Source of the DNA: Vibrio rarus
GTDB taxonomy: Bacteria; Pseudomonadota; Gammaproteobacteria; Enterobacterales; Vibrionaceae
Assembly (NCBI RefSeq): GCF_024347075.1
Contig: NZ_AP024901.1
Span: 186,001-250,000, forward strand
DNA length: 64,000 nt
Reading direction: 5' to 3'
Shown: positions 1 to 9,416 of the stretch, one piece after another
How positions within the stretch are numbered: position 1 is the stretch's first letter
Layout: each line of letters starts with the position of its first letter
Program-made: the position numbers and the translations under genes
The notes under the pieces: model-generated
Told to the model about the DNA's origin: nothing
What the model saw: only the letters and a program-made list of their open reading frames with translations
Databases searched by the model: none

Positions 1-765
1 AAAGTAGAAAGCCAACTTGGGGTGACCATATTAAACCGAACCACAAGACGCATTGAATTAACCGATGAAGGGCGGCAATTTCTCGACTCAGTGAGAGTGG
101 GTTTAATGCAATTACAGCAGGCAGAAGAAGAGATCATATCTGGTGGAGAGTTACCGAAAGGGCGGTTACGCGTTGACGCCGCCAGTCCATTTATTTTTCA
201 CCAGTTAGTTCCCTTAGTTCAGCCGTTTAATCAAGCTTATCCGCACATTGAGCTAGAGCTAACGTCTAATGAAGGTTTTGTGGATTTACTGGAAAAGAAA
301 ACCGACATTGCCATTCGCATTGGTGCGTTAACTGACTCGACATTACATGCTCGCTCACTAGGAAAAAGCGCACTGTACATCGTGGCCTCACCGGATTATT
401 TAGCAAGACGAGGAGTACCGAGTACCACAAGCGACTTAAGTGAACATGACATCATCGGATTTTCAACGCCTAAGACACTCAATGACTGGCCATTAAAAGG
501 ATTTACCCGTCAGGCCGCAAAAATGACCTCAAGTAACGGAGAAACGGTGAGACAACTGACTTTGATGGGAAATGGTATCGCCTGTTTATCTGGTTTTATG
601 GTAAAGGAAGATCTTGCCCAAGGAAGGTTAATCTCATTGCTAGAAGGTGAAAAAACCCGCCATCCAGCCAGAGAGCAAGTGAACGCCGTTTATTATAAAT
701 CCTCATCTGTGGCTAAGCGGATCTCCGCGTTTATCGACTTTATTCATGGCAAGTTGGATCTCTAA
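1..765 (+). CDS. LysR-family transcriptional regulator (5' end outside window)
   Basis: The reading frame is open from base 1, and the first residues (KVESQLGVTILNRTTRRI) are the end of a LysR winged helix-turn-helix: the dimer-helix lead-in QLG, the wing NRTTRR and then LTDEG. The gene therefore begins upstream of the window, and the GTG at 22 is only an internal codon. About 255 residues are visible, covering the linker helix and the periplasmic-binding-protein-like effector domain. LysR proteins bind DNA as dimers or tetramers and usually respond to a small-molecule coinducer. The target is unknown. It converges on the dicarboxylate carrier downstream and is not divergent from it, so direct control of that gene cannot be inferred from layout. 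Confidence 0.9.
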   Translation, partial: KVESQLGVTILNRTTRRIELTDEGRQFLDSVRVGLMQLQQAEEEIISGGELPKGRLRVDAASPFIFHQLVPLVQPFNQAYPHIELELTSNEGFVDLLEKKTDIAIRIGALTDSTLHARSLGKSALYIVASPDYLARRGVPSTTSDLSEHDIIGFSTPKTLNDWPLKGFTRQAAKMTSSNGETVRQLTLMGNGIACLSGFMVKEDLAQGRLISLLEGEKTRHPAREQVNAVYYKSSSVAKRISAFIDFIHGKLDL

Positions 766-828
766 CCCCTTATAAAGGTGAAAGTGGCGCACAAACGTGC
801 GCCTTGTATATAGGTATCGATTTGACGA

Positions 829-2148
829 TTACATTGTGGAGATAGCAATAAAATAACCTGAAATAGTAGCCACGGACACACCGATTAATCCAGGTAACAT
901 GAAGCTATGATTTAATATGTATTTGCCAATTTTGGTGGTCCCTGAACGATCAAACTCAATGGCGGCCAAATCGCTTGGGTAAAATGGCAGTACGTAATAC
1001 CCATAACAGGCAGGAATACAGCCAACTAACACAATAGGGTCGATACCCAGAGTGAAGCCCAGAGGGAACATGATGGTAAGCACAGCCGCTTGTGACTTTA
1101 AGAATACCGAAGCTCCAAACATTGCAAATGCAAACATCCAAGGGTAGTGACCAACAATACCGCTAATATTTTCAATAATCATGGGTTTATGATGGCCAAT
1201 AATTGTATCGCTTAACCACGCAATACCGAAGATGATGATCACAGCGGACATACCAGCAGAAAAAACAGAGCTGGTGGCTATTTTCTTAGGATTAATTTTA
1301 GTGGTTAATAGAATAATCGCGCCTACGGAAAGCATTAAAAATTGGATGGCAGTGGACATTCCCACTCCATCTGGTAATAACGCTAAAGGCTTGCCCAATA
1401 GAGCGACAAATACCACGGTGGCAATACCAGTCAAGAACACCAATAGCCCTCTCTTGGCGACAGCATCTTCTTTAGGCGAAGCTTGTCCCATAGACTCATC
1501 AATAAGTGAGTTCTTAAACTCAGGATCACAGCAACGCTTGGCAAATGAATCATCTTTATCTAAGTCCTTACCACGGTGAAGACTGTAAAAACACCCTGCT
1601 AAAAGCCCTATAAACGTAGCTGGAATGGTAACCAATAAAACATCAATAAGTGATATATCAAGGTTGTTATCAAATGCCGTTGCCATAACGACGGCAGCCG
1701 CAGCTGCAATAGGACTTGCGGTGATCCCCATTTGCGAGGCGACAGTGCTCATAGCCATTGGCCGTTCAGGCCTGATGCCTTTTTTATAGGAAACATCATA
1801 AATCACGGGTAACAGTGGATAAACGGAGTGCCCAGTGCCAACCAGTACCGTTAAGGTATAAGTACACATAGGTCCAAGGAAGACGACATGCTCGGGGTGC
1901 TTTCTTAATAACTTTTCCGCATAAGTCACCAGTAACTTAAGACCACCAGTCACTTCCAGCGTGGCCGATGCGGAAACAACCGCTAAAATGATCAACATAA
2001 CGCTGATAGGTGGACTACCAGGGGCTATACCGAAAACAAAAGCTAAAATGGATATACCCAAGCCACCAAGAAGGCCGAATGCGATACCTCCATGACGGAT
2101 GCCAATAAAAATCACTACAAGCAATAACAAAAAATGAATACCAAACAT
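829..2148 (-). CDS. Anaerobic C4-dicarboxylate transporter, Dcu family
   Basis: A 439-residue, highly hydrophobic inner-membrane protein matching the DcuA/DcuB family in length (about 430-446) and in signature segments such as GPMCTYTLTVLVGTGHS near residue 92 and the conserved SQMGITASPIAAA stretch near 138. These carriers exchange or take up fumarate, malate, aspartate and succinate, mainly under anaerobic conditions. The sequence alone does not separate DcuA from DcuB, so no symbol is given. It is monocistronic, with a 350-base upstream gap that should hold its promoter; I did not find a convincing FNR palindrome there. The ATG start follows a GGTG-type Shine-Dalgarno. Confidence 0.85.
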   Translation of the reverse strand: MFGIHFLLLLVVIFIGIRHGGIAFGLLGGLGISILAFVFGIAPGSPPISVMLIILAVVSASATLEVTGGLKLLVTYAEKLLRKHPEHVVFLGPMCTYTLTVLVGTGHSVYPLLPVIYDVSYKKGIRPERPMAMSTVASQMGITASPIAAAAAVVMATAFDNNLDISLIDVLLVTIPATFIGLLAGCFYSLHRGKDLDKDDSFAKRCCDPEFKNSLIDESMGQASPKEDAVAKRGLLVFLTGIATVVFVALLGKPLALLPDGVGMSTAIQFLMLSVGAIILLTTKINPKKIATSSVFSAGMSAVIIIFGIAWLSDTIIGHHKPMIIENISGIVGHYPWMFAFAMFGASVFLKSQAAVLTIMFPLGFTLGIDPIVLVGCIPACYGYYVLPFYPSDLAAIEFDRSGTTKIGKYILNHSFMLPGLIGVSVATISGYFIAISTM

Positions 2149-2426
2149 TTTTCACCTCATAATTTTTTAAATTACATAACTGTTTAAATTACAACGTTAT
2201 TTTACGCTTTATGGCATAGATTGTATTTGCCCTAATTGTTATGAAATATGTCTAAATAACACGATAACCTAACTAAATGAATAAGGTGAATGGTTATTAT
2301 TTATGTGGGGAAGTAGCGGTTTAATTTATTTCATCACAACAGAGCGTGAGTCAGTACGGTATTCTGCTTCAATGTGAATAGGGGGAGATAGGCTTGCCTA
2401 TCATCTAGGGCATTCTTTGCCACAAA
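2149..2426. other. Intergenic region upstream of dcu gene
   Basis: About 280 AT-rich bases between the start of the leftward Dcu gene and the hairpin after puuB. No open frame with a ribosome binding site is visible. It must contain the dcu promoter, but no consensus -35/-10 pair or FNR/CRP palindrome stands out. Confidence 0.5.
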
Positions 2427-2492
2427 ACGAGACGATCCATGATTCATTTGCGTAATCTTGTGATTATTCAACTAACCATAGATTCGTCTCGT
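2427..2492 (-). terminator. Large stem-loop after puuB, possible terminator
   Basis: ACGAGACGATCCATG at 2427-2441 pairs with CATAGATTCGTCTCGT at 2477-2492 (about 13 of 15-16 positions) across a 35-base loop. It lies just past the puuB stop codon. Read on the minus strand, the stem ends in CGTTTTG, a short U-run. The loop is longer than in usual intrinsic terminators, so this could also be a relic inverted repeat or a regulatory structure. Confidence 0.45.
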
Positions 2493-2504
2493 GTTGACAG
2501 TGCG

Positions 2505-3782
2505 TTATAAAAGATCGCGAACTCTAAAATAAGACATGGCTAATATCAGTGCTGGCGTTCTTAGCATACGTCCGCCGGGGAAGGGCATATGCGGAATTTT
2601 ATCAAAGATGGCAAAGCGCTCTGCGGTTGTCGCGACACACTCAGCCATGAGCGTACCTGCCATACCCGTTGCGGCAATGCCGTGTCCGGAAAATCCTTGT
2701 GCGAAATAGACATTGGGCTTTAAACGGCCAAAGTGAGGAGCGCGGTTCATGGTGATGGCGACATTGCCTCCCCATGCGTAGTCGATTTTGGTATCTTTTA
2801 ATTGCGGGAAAATATCGAGCATTCGTCCTTGCATCGCTTTTTCTAAATTGACTGGAGCCATACCAGAGTAACTGACTCGCCCGCCAAATAACATGCGATG
2901 GTCTCCAGAGCAGCGATAGTAATCGAGCACAAAATTAATATCACAAGCGGCGATATGGTCTTGCATAAGCGCCCCTGTTACCTCCTCCCCTAAAGGTTCA
3001 GTGGCGCAGATATAAGTGCCTACGGGCATGACTTTATTTTCAAGTTTTGACTCAAGGCCCTTCATATAAGCATTACAAGCTAGAATGACATGATTGGCCT
3101 TTACTTTGCCGTTCTTGGTGAAAAGGGTAGCGGGATCGCCGTGCTCAATTTGGTGTACGGAACTGTCTTCATAAAATTCGGCCCCTGCCAATTTAGCTGC
3201 ATTGACAAGGCCTAATGTATAATTGAGAGGGTGCAGATGACCACTGTTGCTATCGAACATACCTGAGGTATATTTATCACTGGCAATGCGACTGCGCACT
3301 TGGTCCTGATCCCACAGGGTTAATGATTCATAGCCGTAGTTTTCAGTAAGATCGTCGTACCAAGATTGCAGCTCTTTATCGTGACGAGGTTTCATTGCCA
3401 GATGGGCCATTCCATCGCGCCAATCACAATCGATATTGTATTTATTAATGTTAGACTTGGTTAAGGCTAACGCTTCAACAGACACATCCCACAACTTTCT
3501 AGCATCGGATTTACCCACCAGTTTCTCAAGGGTATCTTGCTCAGAGGCCCAACCAAAAATCGCTTGACCACCACTACGACCAGATGCTCCCCAACCGACG
3601 CGGTTTGCTTCTAATACAATGACTTTAAAGCCTTTGTTGGCAAGTTCTAAAGCCGCGGTAGCGCCAGTTATTCCAGAACCAATCACACAAACGTCGGCAA
3701 TGTGTTCTCCCGTGAGTTGTGGGAAATCAAATTGCTGGTTTTTTGAAGCAGCGTAATAGGAGTCTGTGTGTTTCTCTTTCAT
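2505..3782 (-). CDS. puuB: Gamma-glutamylputrescine oxidase
   Basis: A 425-residue FAD-dependent oxidoreductase of the DAO family. The N-terminal dinucleotide motif GSGITG sits at residues 35-40, followed by the FAD-contacting GWGASGRSGGQ near 63-73. The C-terminal half has GGNVAITMNRAPHFG and GFSGHGIA, typical of the PuuB/OrdL group. PuuB oxidises gamma-glutamylputrescine to gamma-glutamyl-gamma-aminobutyraldehyde, releasing ammonia and hydrogen peroxide in the cytoplasm. Length equals E. coli PuuB (426). It lies 13 bases after puuA on the same strand, so the two are almost certainly cotranscribed. The ATG start follows AAGGATACTCA. Confidence 0.9.
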   Translation of the reverse strand: MKEKHTDSYYAASKNQQFDFPQLTGEHIADVCVIGSGITGATAALELANKGFKVIVLEANRVGWGASGRSGGQAIFGWASEQDTLEKLVGKSDARKLWDVSVEALALTKSNINKYNIDCDWRDGMAHLAMKPRHDKELQSWYDDLTENYGYESLTLWDQDQVRSRIASDKYTSGMFDSNSGHLHPLNYTLGLVNAAKLAGAEFYEDSSVHQIEHGDPATLFTKNGKVKANHVILACNAYMKGLESKLENKVMPVGTYICATEPLGEEVTGALMQDHIAACDINFVLDYYRCSGDHRMLFGGRVSYSGMAPVNLEKAMQGRMLDIFPQLKDTKIDYAWGGNVAITMNRAPHFGRLKPNVYFAQGFSGHGIAATGMAGTLMAECVATTAERFAIFDKIPHMPFPGGRMLRTPALILAMSYFRVRDLL

Positions 3783-3795
3783 TGAGTATCCTTAC

Positions 3796-5190
3796 TTATT
3801 TATACCACTGGTATTCTAACGGCGAGACTTGCGCTGAAAACCGCGCTTGTTCATGTTGCTTATTGGCTAAATACACTTTGCAAAATTCATCGCCAAAGCT
3901 GCGTTGCATAAATTGACTATGAGCAAATTCATGCAATGACATATCCCAAGAAATGGGCAGCATAGGTAACTCCAATAAAGAGGCGTCTCCCTCAATGGGG
4001 GCAGGGGGGATTAACTTGTTGTCTATGCCATCGAGTATGGACGCAAGCAACACGGCCACGGTTAAATAAGGATTGACGTCGGCCCCTGACAGGCGGTGTT
4101 CGATACGTTTGTCGGCTTTGCCACTGGCAGGCACGCGTACGGCGACGGTGCGATTGTCCCACCCCCATGTGGCATGAAGGGGCACAAACATATTGGGTTG
4201 AAGCCGACGGTATGAGTTAGCGTTAGGAGCGAAAATGGCCATGCTATCTTCAAGGTGCGCAAGGACGCCCGCAATGGCATTGAGCAATACGTCCTCATTA
4301 TCCCCAAAAATATTGTTACCTTGTTTGTCTTGCAAACTGATGTGTACATGACAGCCATTGCCTGCATATTCGGTATAAGGCTTGGCCATAAAGTTGGCAT
4401 AAAAGCCGTGTTTTTTAGCTACGGCTCTAACCACTCTTTTTAGCAGCATTGCTTGGTCGCAAGCCAATAAAACGTCATTAGTGTGCTTTAGATTAACTTC
4501 GAACTGTCCTGGGGCGTATTCGGCGGTAATGTTCTCCGCAGGAATGTTTTGTTCATTGCAACAGCTGATCACTTCATCGAGAAAAGCTTTAAATTCATCG
4601 AGCTCTTCTAGGGAATAAACTTGTGTTTGAGTCATTCTTTCGCCACTAATGGGCATCAAAGGCGGTTGAGGGTTTCCCCCTTCGTCCGTCTCAAGGTCTT
4701 GCAGATAAAACTCCAGTTCAACGGCGATACAAGGGGTTAAGTGTTTGGCCGCAAGCTTATCTAGTTGCACTTCTAGTACATGGCGGGGGTCGGCAAAAAA
4801 TGGTTGATTTGTGCTAGGTTCAAACATGGTAACGATAGCCTGTGCGCTATTTTCTTGCCATGGCGTGGTGGTGAGTGAACTGGTCACCAGACGACATATT
4901 CTGTCACCGTCACCCTTTTCAAAACCAAGGCCTGTTTCCTCTACCGTTTCTCCGCAAATATCCAGTGCAAACACCGAAGCCGGTAAGCAGATACCTTGCT
5001 GCAGAACTTTATTGAGCTGAGAAAGGGGAATACGTTTTCCTCTGACGACACCATTCATATCAAACAGGATCAAATCTAATGTTGTGACCTCTGGGTGCTG
5101 TTCAACGAATCGTTCAATGGCTAGCGTGTCGTAGCTAACGGGTATTTGAGCGATGTCGTCAGTGCTGTTTGATCCTTGACTTGTTCCCAC
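3796..5190 (-). CDS. puuA: Gamma-glutamylputrescine synthetase
   Basis: A 464-residue glutamine-synthetase-fold ligase. It has the catalytic-domain motifs of the family: ELEFYLQD near residue 156, AEYAPGQFEVNL near 232, NGCHVHISLQ near 285 and GADVNPYL near 375. PuuA attaches glutamate to putrescine with ATP, the first step of the gamma-glutamylated putrescine pathway. Partnership with puuB immediately downstream supports this substrate over ammonia. A second synthetase of the same family begins divergently 250 bases away; the pair resembles the multiple PauA/SpuB paralogues of pseudomonads, which differ in polyamine preference. Which paralogue prefers putrescine cannot be told from sequence. 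Minor in-frame alternative starts exist, but this ATG follows a GGAGG ribosome site. Confidence 0.85.
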   Translation of the reverse strand: MGTSQGSNSTDDIAQIPVSYDTLAIERFVEQHPEVTTLDLILFDMNGVVRGKRIPLSQLNKVLQQGICLPASVFALDICGETVEETGLGFEKGDGDRICRLVTSSLTTTPWQENSAQAIVTMFEPSTNQPFFADPRHVLEVQLDKLAAKHLTPCIAVELEFYLQDLETDEGGNPQPPLMPISGERMTQTQVYSLEELDEFKAFLDEVISCCNEQNIPAENITAEYAPGQFEVNLKHTNDVLLACDQAMLLKRVVRAVAKKHGFYANFMAKPYTEYAGNGCHVHISLQDKQGNNIFGDNEDVLLNAIAGVLAHLEDSMAIFAPNANSYRRLQPNMFVPLHATWGWDNRTVAVRVPASGKADKRIEHRLSGADVNPYLTVAVLLASILDGIDNKLIPPAPIEGDASLLELPMLPISWDMSLHEFAHSQFMQRSFGDEFCKVYLANKQHEQARFSAQVSPLEYQWYK

Positions 5191-5442
5191 TGTGGTTCCT
5201 CCACTTTTTCCAACATATCCTTAATTGGCTAGCATTGCGCTGTTTTTTTGTACTGTTGGATGCTTTACAACCATAGACGTAATGTTCAGTAAAAGACAAC
5301 AGTAATGCATATAAAATGTTAAATTTAGCCATGTGAGCATCATAATAATTAACATACTTGTTTGACAATTGTACAGTTTGGTGCCAATTCTAAATGGAGC
5401 TTATTGATATATTCGCTAAGAAAACAACCAAAAGAAGGATTT
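5191..5442. promoter_or_regulatory. Divergent promoter region of puuA and the second synthetase
   Basis: The 252-base spacer separates two divergent polyamine genes, so both promoters lie here. It contains TGTTCAGTAAAAGA at 5283-5296, which differs at one position from TGTTTAGTAAAAGA at 15221-15234, upstream of the aminotransferase gene at 15272. A shared 14-mer in front of two divergent units of the same pathway is a candidate operator for one of the two PuuR-like regulators encoded in the cluster. A TTGACA hexamer occurs at 5362 without a clear -10 partner. Confidence 0.45.
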
Positions 5443-6774
5443 ATGGAAACGATTAGGGAATGGATAAAGAAGAACCGTATTACTGAAGTTGAGTGTTTGA
5501 TCCCAGATATTACAGGCAATGCTCGAGGCAAAATCATGCCCGCAAAAAAATTCCTTCGAGAAGGGGGCATGCGTCTACCCGAAGTGGTTTTTTTCCAGAC
5601 CGTAACCGGAGATTGGCCCGATGATGAAAGCATGATTGATCTGACAGAAAAAGACATGATTTTAGAGCCGGACCCTAATTCTATCCGCTTTGTACCCTGG
5701 ACCAAAGAGCCTACGGCGCAAGTGATTCATGACTGTTATACCGTTGACGGCGACTCCGTTGATGTCTCTCCTCGTGCCGTATTGCGCAGAGTGTTAGAGC
5801 TGTATGAAAAAGAAGGCTGGAAGCCGGTTGTCGCCCCAGAATTAGAGTTCTTTTTAGTGAAGAAAAACCTCGATTGGGATTATCCATTGGAACCACCTAT
5901 TGGCCGTAATGGTCGCCCCGAAACCGCCCGTCAGTCGTTTAGTATTGATGCCGTCAACGAGTTTGACCCTATCTTTGAGGACATGTACGACTACTGCGAA
6001 GCGCAGCAGTTGGATGTGGATACATTGGTTCACGAATCTGGCGCAGCGCAAATGGAACTGAACTTTGATCATGGTGAACCACTTAACCTTGCCGATCAGG
6101 TGTTTTTGTTTAAACGTACCGTGCGTGAAGCGGCGTTAAGCCATGATGTGTATGCCACTTTTATGGCAAAACCTATGGAAGATGAGCCGGGCAGTTCCAT
6201 GCATATCCATCAAAGTTTAGTGGATAAAAACGGGGACAATTTATTTGCTAACGAAGATGGAACAAACAGTGAACTGTTCCTCAATTATATTGCTGGAATG
6301 CAAAAATATACCCCCGCTGCCATCGCCTTTTTTGCCCCTAATGTGAACTCTTATCGCCGTTTAGTTTTTGGAGAATCTGCACCAACAAACGTGGCTTGGG
6401 GAGAAGATAACCGCACGGTTGGCATACGTGTTCCCAATTCCGATAAAAACGCCAAACGTGTAGAAAATCGCTATCCTGGAGCAGATGCCAATCCCTATTT
6501 AGCCATGGCGTTAACCCTTGCTTGTGGGTATTTAGGCATGAAGGAAAAACTGACCCCCACCGCCAAAAGTACCGGCGACATGACCACTGAACCGTACTCA
6601 TTGCCGCGTAACCTCGAAGATGCCCTAGTGTTACTAGAAAACAGTGACCAATTAAGAGAGATATTAGGTGACCGATTCGTGTCTGCTTATGTGGCCATTA
6701 AGCGTAAAGAGTACCGAACCTATTTCCAAGTGATCAGTTCTTGGGAAAGAGAATTTTTATTACTAAACGTTTAA
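5443..6774 (+). CDS. Glutamine synthetase family protein, SpuB-like glutamylpolyamine synthetase
   Basis: A 443-residue glutamine-synthetase-fold ligase. I chose ATG 5443 because it follows AGAAGG by four bases; the in-frame ATG at 5362 has no ribosome site and adds 27 residues not typical of the family. Motifs: ELEFFLVKK near residue 132, HESGAAQMELNF near 197, SSMHIHQSL near 248, ENRYPGADANPYLA near 345. It heads a rightward operon (synthetase, aminotransferase, PotF, PotG, PotH, PotI, PuuR-like) that closely mirrors the Pseudomonas spuBCDEFGH order, where SpuB is a glutamylpolyamine synthetase. Its substrate could be putrescine, spermidine or another amine. Confidence 0.85.
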   Translation: METIREWIKKNRITEVECLIPDITGNARGKIMPAKKFLREGGMRLPEVVFFQTVTGDWPDDESMIDLTEKDMILEPDPNSIRFVPWTKEPTAQVIHDCYTVDGDSVDVSPRAVLRRVLELYEKEGWKPVVAPELEFFLVKKNLDWDYPLEPPIGRNGRPETARQSFSIDAVNEFDPIFEDMYDYCEAQQLDVDTLVHESGAAQMELNFDHGEPLNLADQVFLFKRTVREAALSHDVYATFMAKPMEDEPGSSMHIHQSLVDKNGDNLFANEDGTNSELFLNYIAGMQKYTPAAIAFFAPNVNSYRRLVFGESAPTNVAWGEDNRTVGIRVPNSDKNAKRVENRYPGADANPYLAMALTLACGYLGMKEKLTPTAKSTGDMTTEPYSLPRNLEDALVLLENSDQLREILGDRFVSAYVAIKRKEYRTYFQVISSWEREFLLLNV

Positions 6775-6775
6775 T

Positions 6776-6802
6776 ACTGGCAACGCTATAGGGGTTGTCA
6801 GT
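6776..6802 (+). other. Hairpin between synthetase and aminotransferase genes
   Basis: ACTGGCAAC at 6776-6784 pairs with GTTGTCAGT at 6794-6802 (nine pairs including one G-U), with a nine-base loop and no U-tract. It lies directly after the synthetase stop. It could stabilise the upstream mRNA segment or slow polymerase within the operon. Confidence 0.4.
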
Positions 6803-6830
6803 GGTTAATAATGAGAAATGGAATTAAGTT

Positions 6831-8195
6831 ATGTCACAGCAAACAGAGTCGGAGTGGGTAGCACAAGACAGTGCTCACTGCTTGCATCCATTTACCAACT
6901 TTAAAGCACTTAATGATAAAGGCTCGCGCGTGATTACCCGAGCGGAAGGTATCTATATTTATGATAGCGAAGGTAACAAAATCCTCGATGGTATGGCGGG
7001 ATTGTGGTGCGTCAACATGGGATACAGTTGTCAGCCATTGATTGATGCGGCAACAAAGCAAATGCAAGAGTTGCCGTATTACAACTTGTTTTTCCAAACC
7101 ACCCATCCACCAGCGGTGGAGTTGTCCACTTTGCTTGCTGAAATTGCACCTGAGGGGATGAACCATGTCTTTTATACCGGTTCAGGTTCGGAGTGCAATG
7201 ACACTGTAGTACGCATGGTTCGTCATTATTGGTCCAGCTTAGGTCAGCCAAACAAACAGACCATTATCAGTCGCAAAAATGCCTATCACGGCAGCACGAT
7301 GGCCGGTGCTAGCCTTGGGGGGATGGAATTTATGCATGCCCAAGGGGGGCTACCACTGCCCAATATCGTGCATATTGACCAGCCATACCATTTTGCTGAA
7401 GGGCAAGGTATGGATGCTAATGAATTTGGTTTACAGCGCGCCCAGCAGTTGGAAGCCACAATTTTGCAATTAGGTGAAGACAATGTCGCCGCTTTTATTG
7501 CTGAGCCTATCCAAGGTGCGGGTGGGGTGATTATTCCTCCGGATAGCTACTGGCCAGAGATTCAGCGCATCTGTGATAAATATGCCATTTTACTGGTGGT
7601 GGATGAGGTGATTTGTGGCTTTGGCCGCACGGGAGAATGGTTTGCCAGTCAAACTTTCAACATCAAGCCCGATTTAATGTGTATGGCTAAAGGCATTACC
7701 TCCGGTTATTTACCCCTCGGGGGCGTGATGGTCAAAGACCATGTAGCGCAAGTGCTCACAGAAGCGGATACCGAATTTGCCCACGGCTTTACTTATTCCG
7801 GTCATCCTGCGGCGTGTGCCGTCGCCATTGCCAACATCAAAGAGATGCAAAAACACAACATTGTAAGCCGTGTTCGACAAGATATTGCCCCTTATTTTGC
7901 TTCTCGTTGGAGCGAATTATTGGCCCATCCTATGGTCGCGCAAGCGAGGACAAAAGGCTTGGTCGGTGCCATTGAATTGGTCAAAGATAAGACGACGAAT
8001 GCCCGTTATGACAAACAGCTTGATGTAGGCACTCAGTGTCGTGAGCACTGTTTTGCTGCGGGTGTGGTGTTGCGTGCGGTGGGCGACACCATGATTTGTT
8101 CGCCACCTTTGATCATTACTCGCGAACAAATTGATGAATTTATTGAAAAAACCAAAATTGCCTTAGATCACACACTCGCCGACATTGCGCATTAG
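6831..8195 (+). CDS. spuC: Putrescine/omega-amine aminotransferase, class III (SpuC-like)
   Basis: A 454-residue PLP-dependent class III aminotransferase. The N-terminal HCLHPFTNFKAL and DGMAGLWCVNMGY, the cofactor-region YTGSGSECNDT near 120, the DEVICGFGRTG aspartate segment near 257 and the PLP-lysine segment CMAKGITSGYLPLGG near 284 are all present. SpuC of Pseudomonas (about 456 residues) transfers the amino group of putrescine to pyruvate, giving 4-aminobutyraldehyde. Position between a glutamylpolyamine synthetase and a PotF-type binding protein supports the assignment. A related aminotransferase at 15272 probably handles a different omega-amino compound. ATG 6831 follows GGAATTAAGTT, a modest ribosome site. 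Confidence 0.85.
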   Translation: MSQQTESEWVAQDSAHCLHPFTNFKALNDKGSRVITRAEGIYIYDSEGNKILDGMAGLWCVNMGYSCQPLIDAATKQMQELPYYNLFFQTTHPPAVELSTLLAEIAPEGMNHVFYTGSGSECNDTVVRMVRHYWSSLGQPNKQTIISRKNAYHGSTMAGASLGGMEFMHAQGGLPLPNIVHIDQPYHFAEGQGMDANEFGLQRAQQLEATILQLGEDNVAAFIAEPIQGAGGVIIPPDSYWPEIQRICDKYAILLVVDEVICGFGRTGEWFASQTFNIKPDLMCMAKGITSGYLPLGGVMVKDHVAQVLTEADTEFAHGFTYSGHPAACAVAIANIKEMQKHNIVSRVRQDIAPYFASRWSELLAHPMVAQARTKGLVGAIELVKDKTTNARYDKQLDVGTQCREHCFAAGVVLRAVGDTMICSPPLIITREQIDEFIEKTKIALDHTLADIAH

Positions 8196-8224
8196 CCGAC
8201 GAGACTTATACCCCAAGGTATTAA

Positions 8225-9361
<1,137 letters not shown>

Positions 9362-9374
9362 AGCAACACTGATA

Positions 9375-9399
9375 TTGGCGACTCTGTTTGAGTCGCCAA
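9375..9399 (+). promoter_or_regulatory. Perfect 10-bp hairpin between potF and potG
   Basis: TTGGCGACTC and GAGTCGCCAA form a perfect ten-base-pair stem with loop TGTTT, followed by TTTA. It sits in the 55-base gap between the binding-protein and ATPase genes. Similar hairpins after binding-protein genes stabilise the upstream message or partly terminate transcription, giving more binding protein than membrane components; here that is an inference. Confidence 0.65.
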
Positions 9400-9416
9400 T
9401 TTACTTGGAGACTACA

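Noticed and set aside
1232..1579. 115-codon open frame opposite the Dcu gene
   Set aside because: It is antisense to a conserved transporter gene and has no ribosome site or recognisable domain; a shadow of the real frame.
5362..5442. N-terminal extension of the second synthetase from ATG 5362
   Set aside because: No ribosome site before it, and a good one lies before ATG 5443; the extra 27 residues are not family-like.
5349..5705. 118-codon leftward frame over the start of the second synthetase
   Set aside because: Antisense to well-conserved synthetase codons; composition follows the opposite strand.
9375..9416. PotG start at ATG 9375
   Set aside because: It would encode the intergenic hairpin, and the ATG at 9417 has a well-placed TTGGAG.
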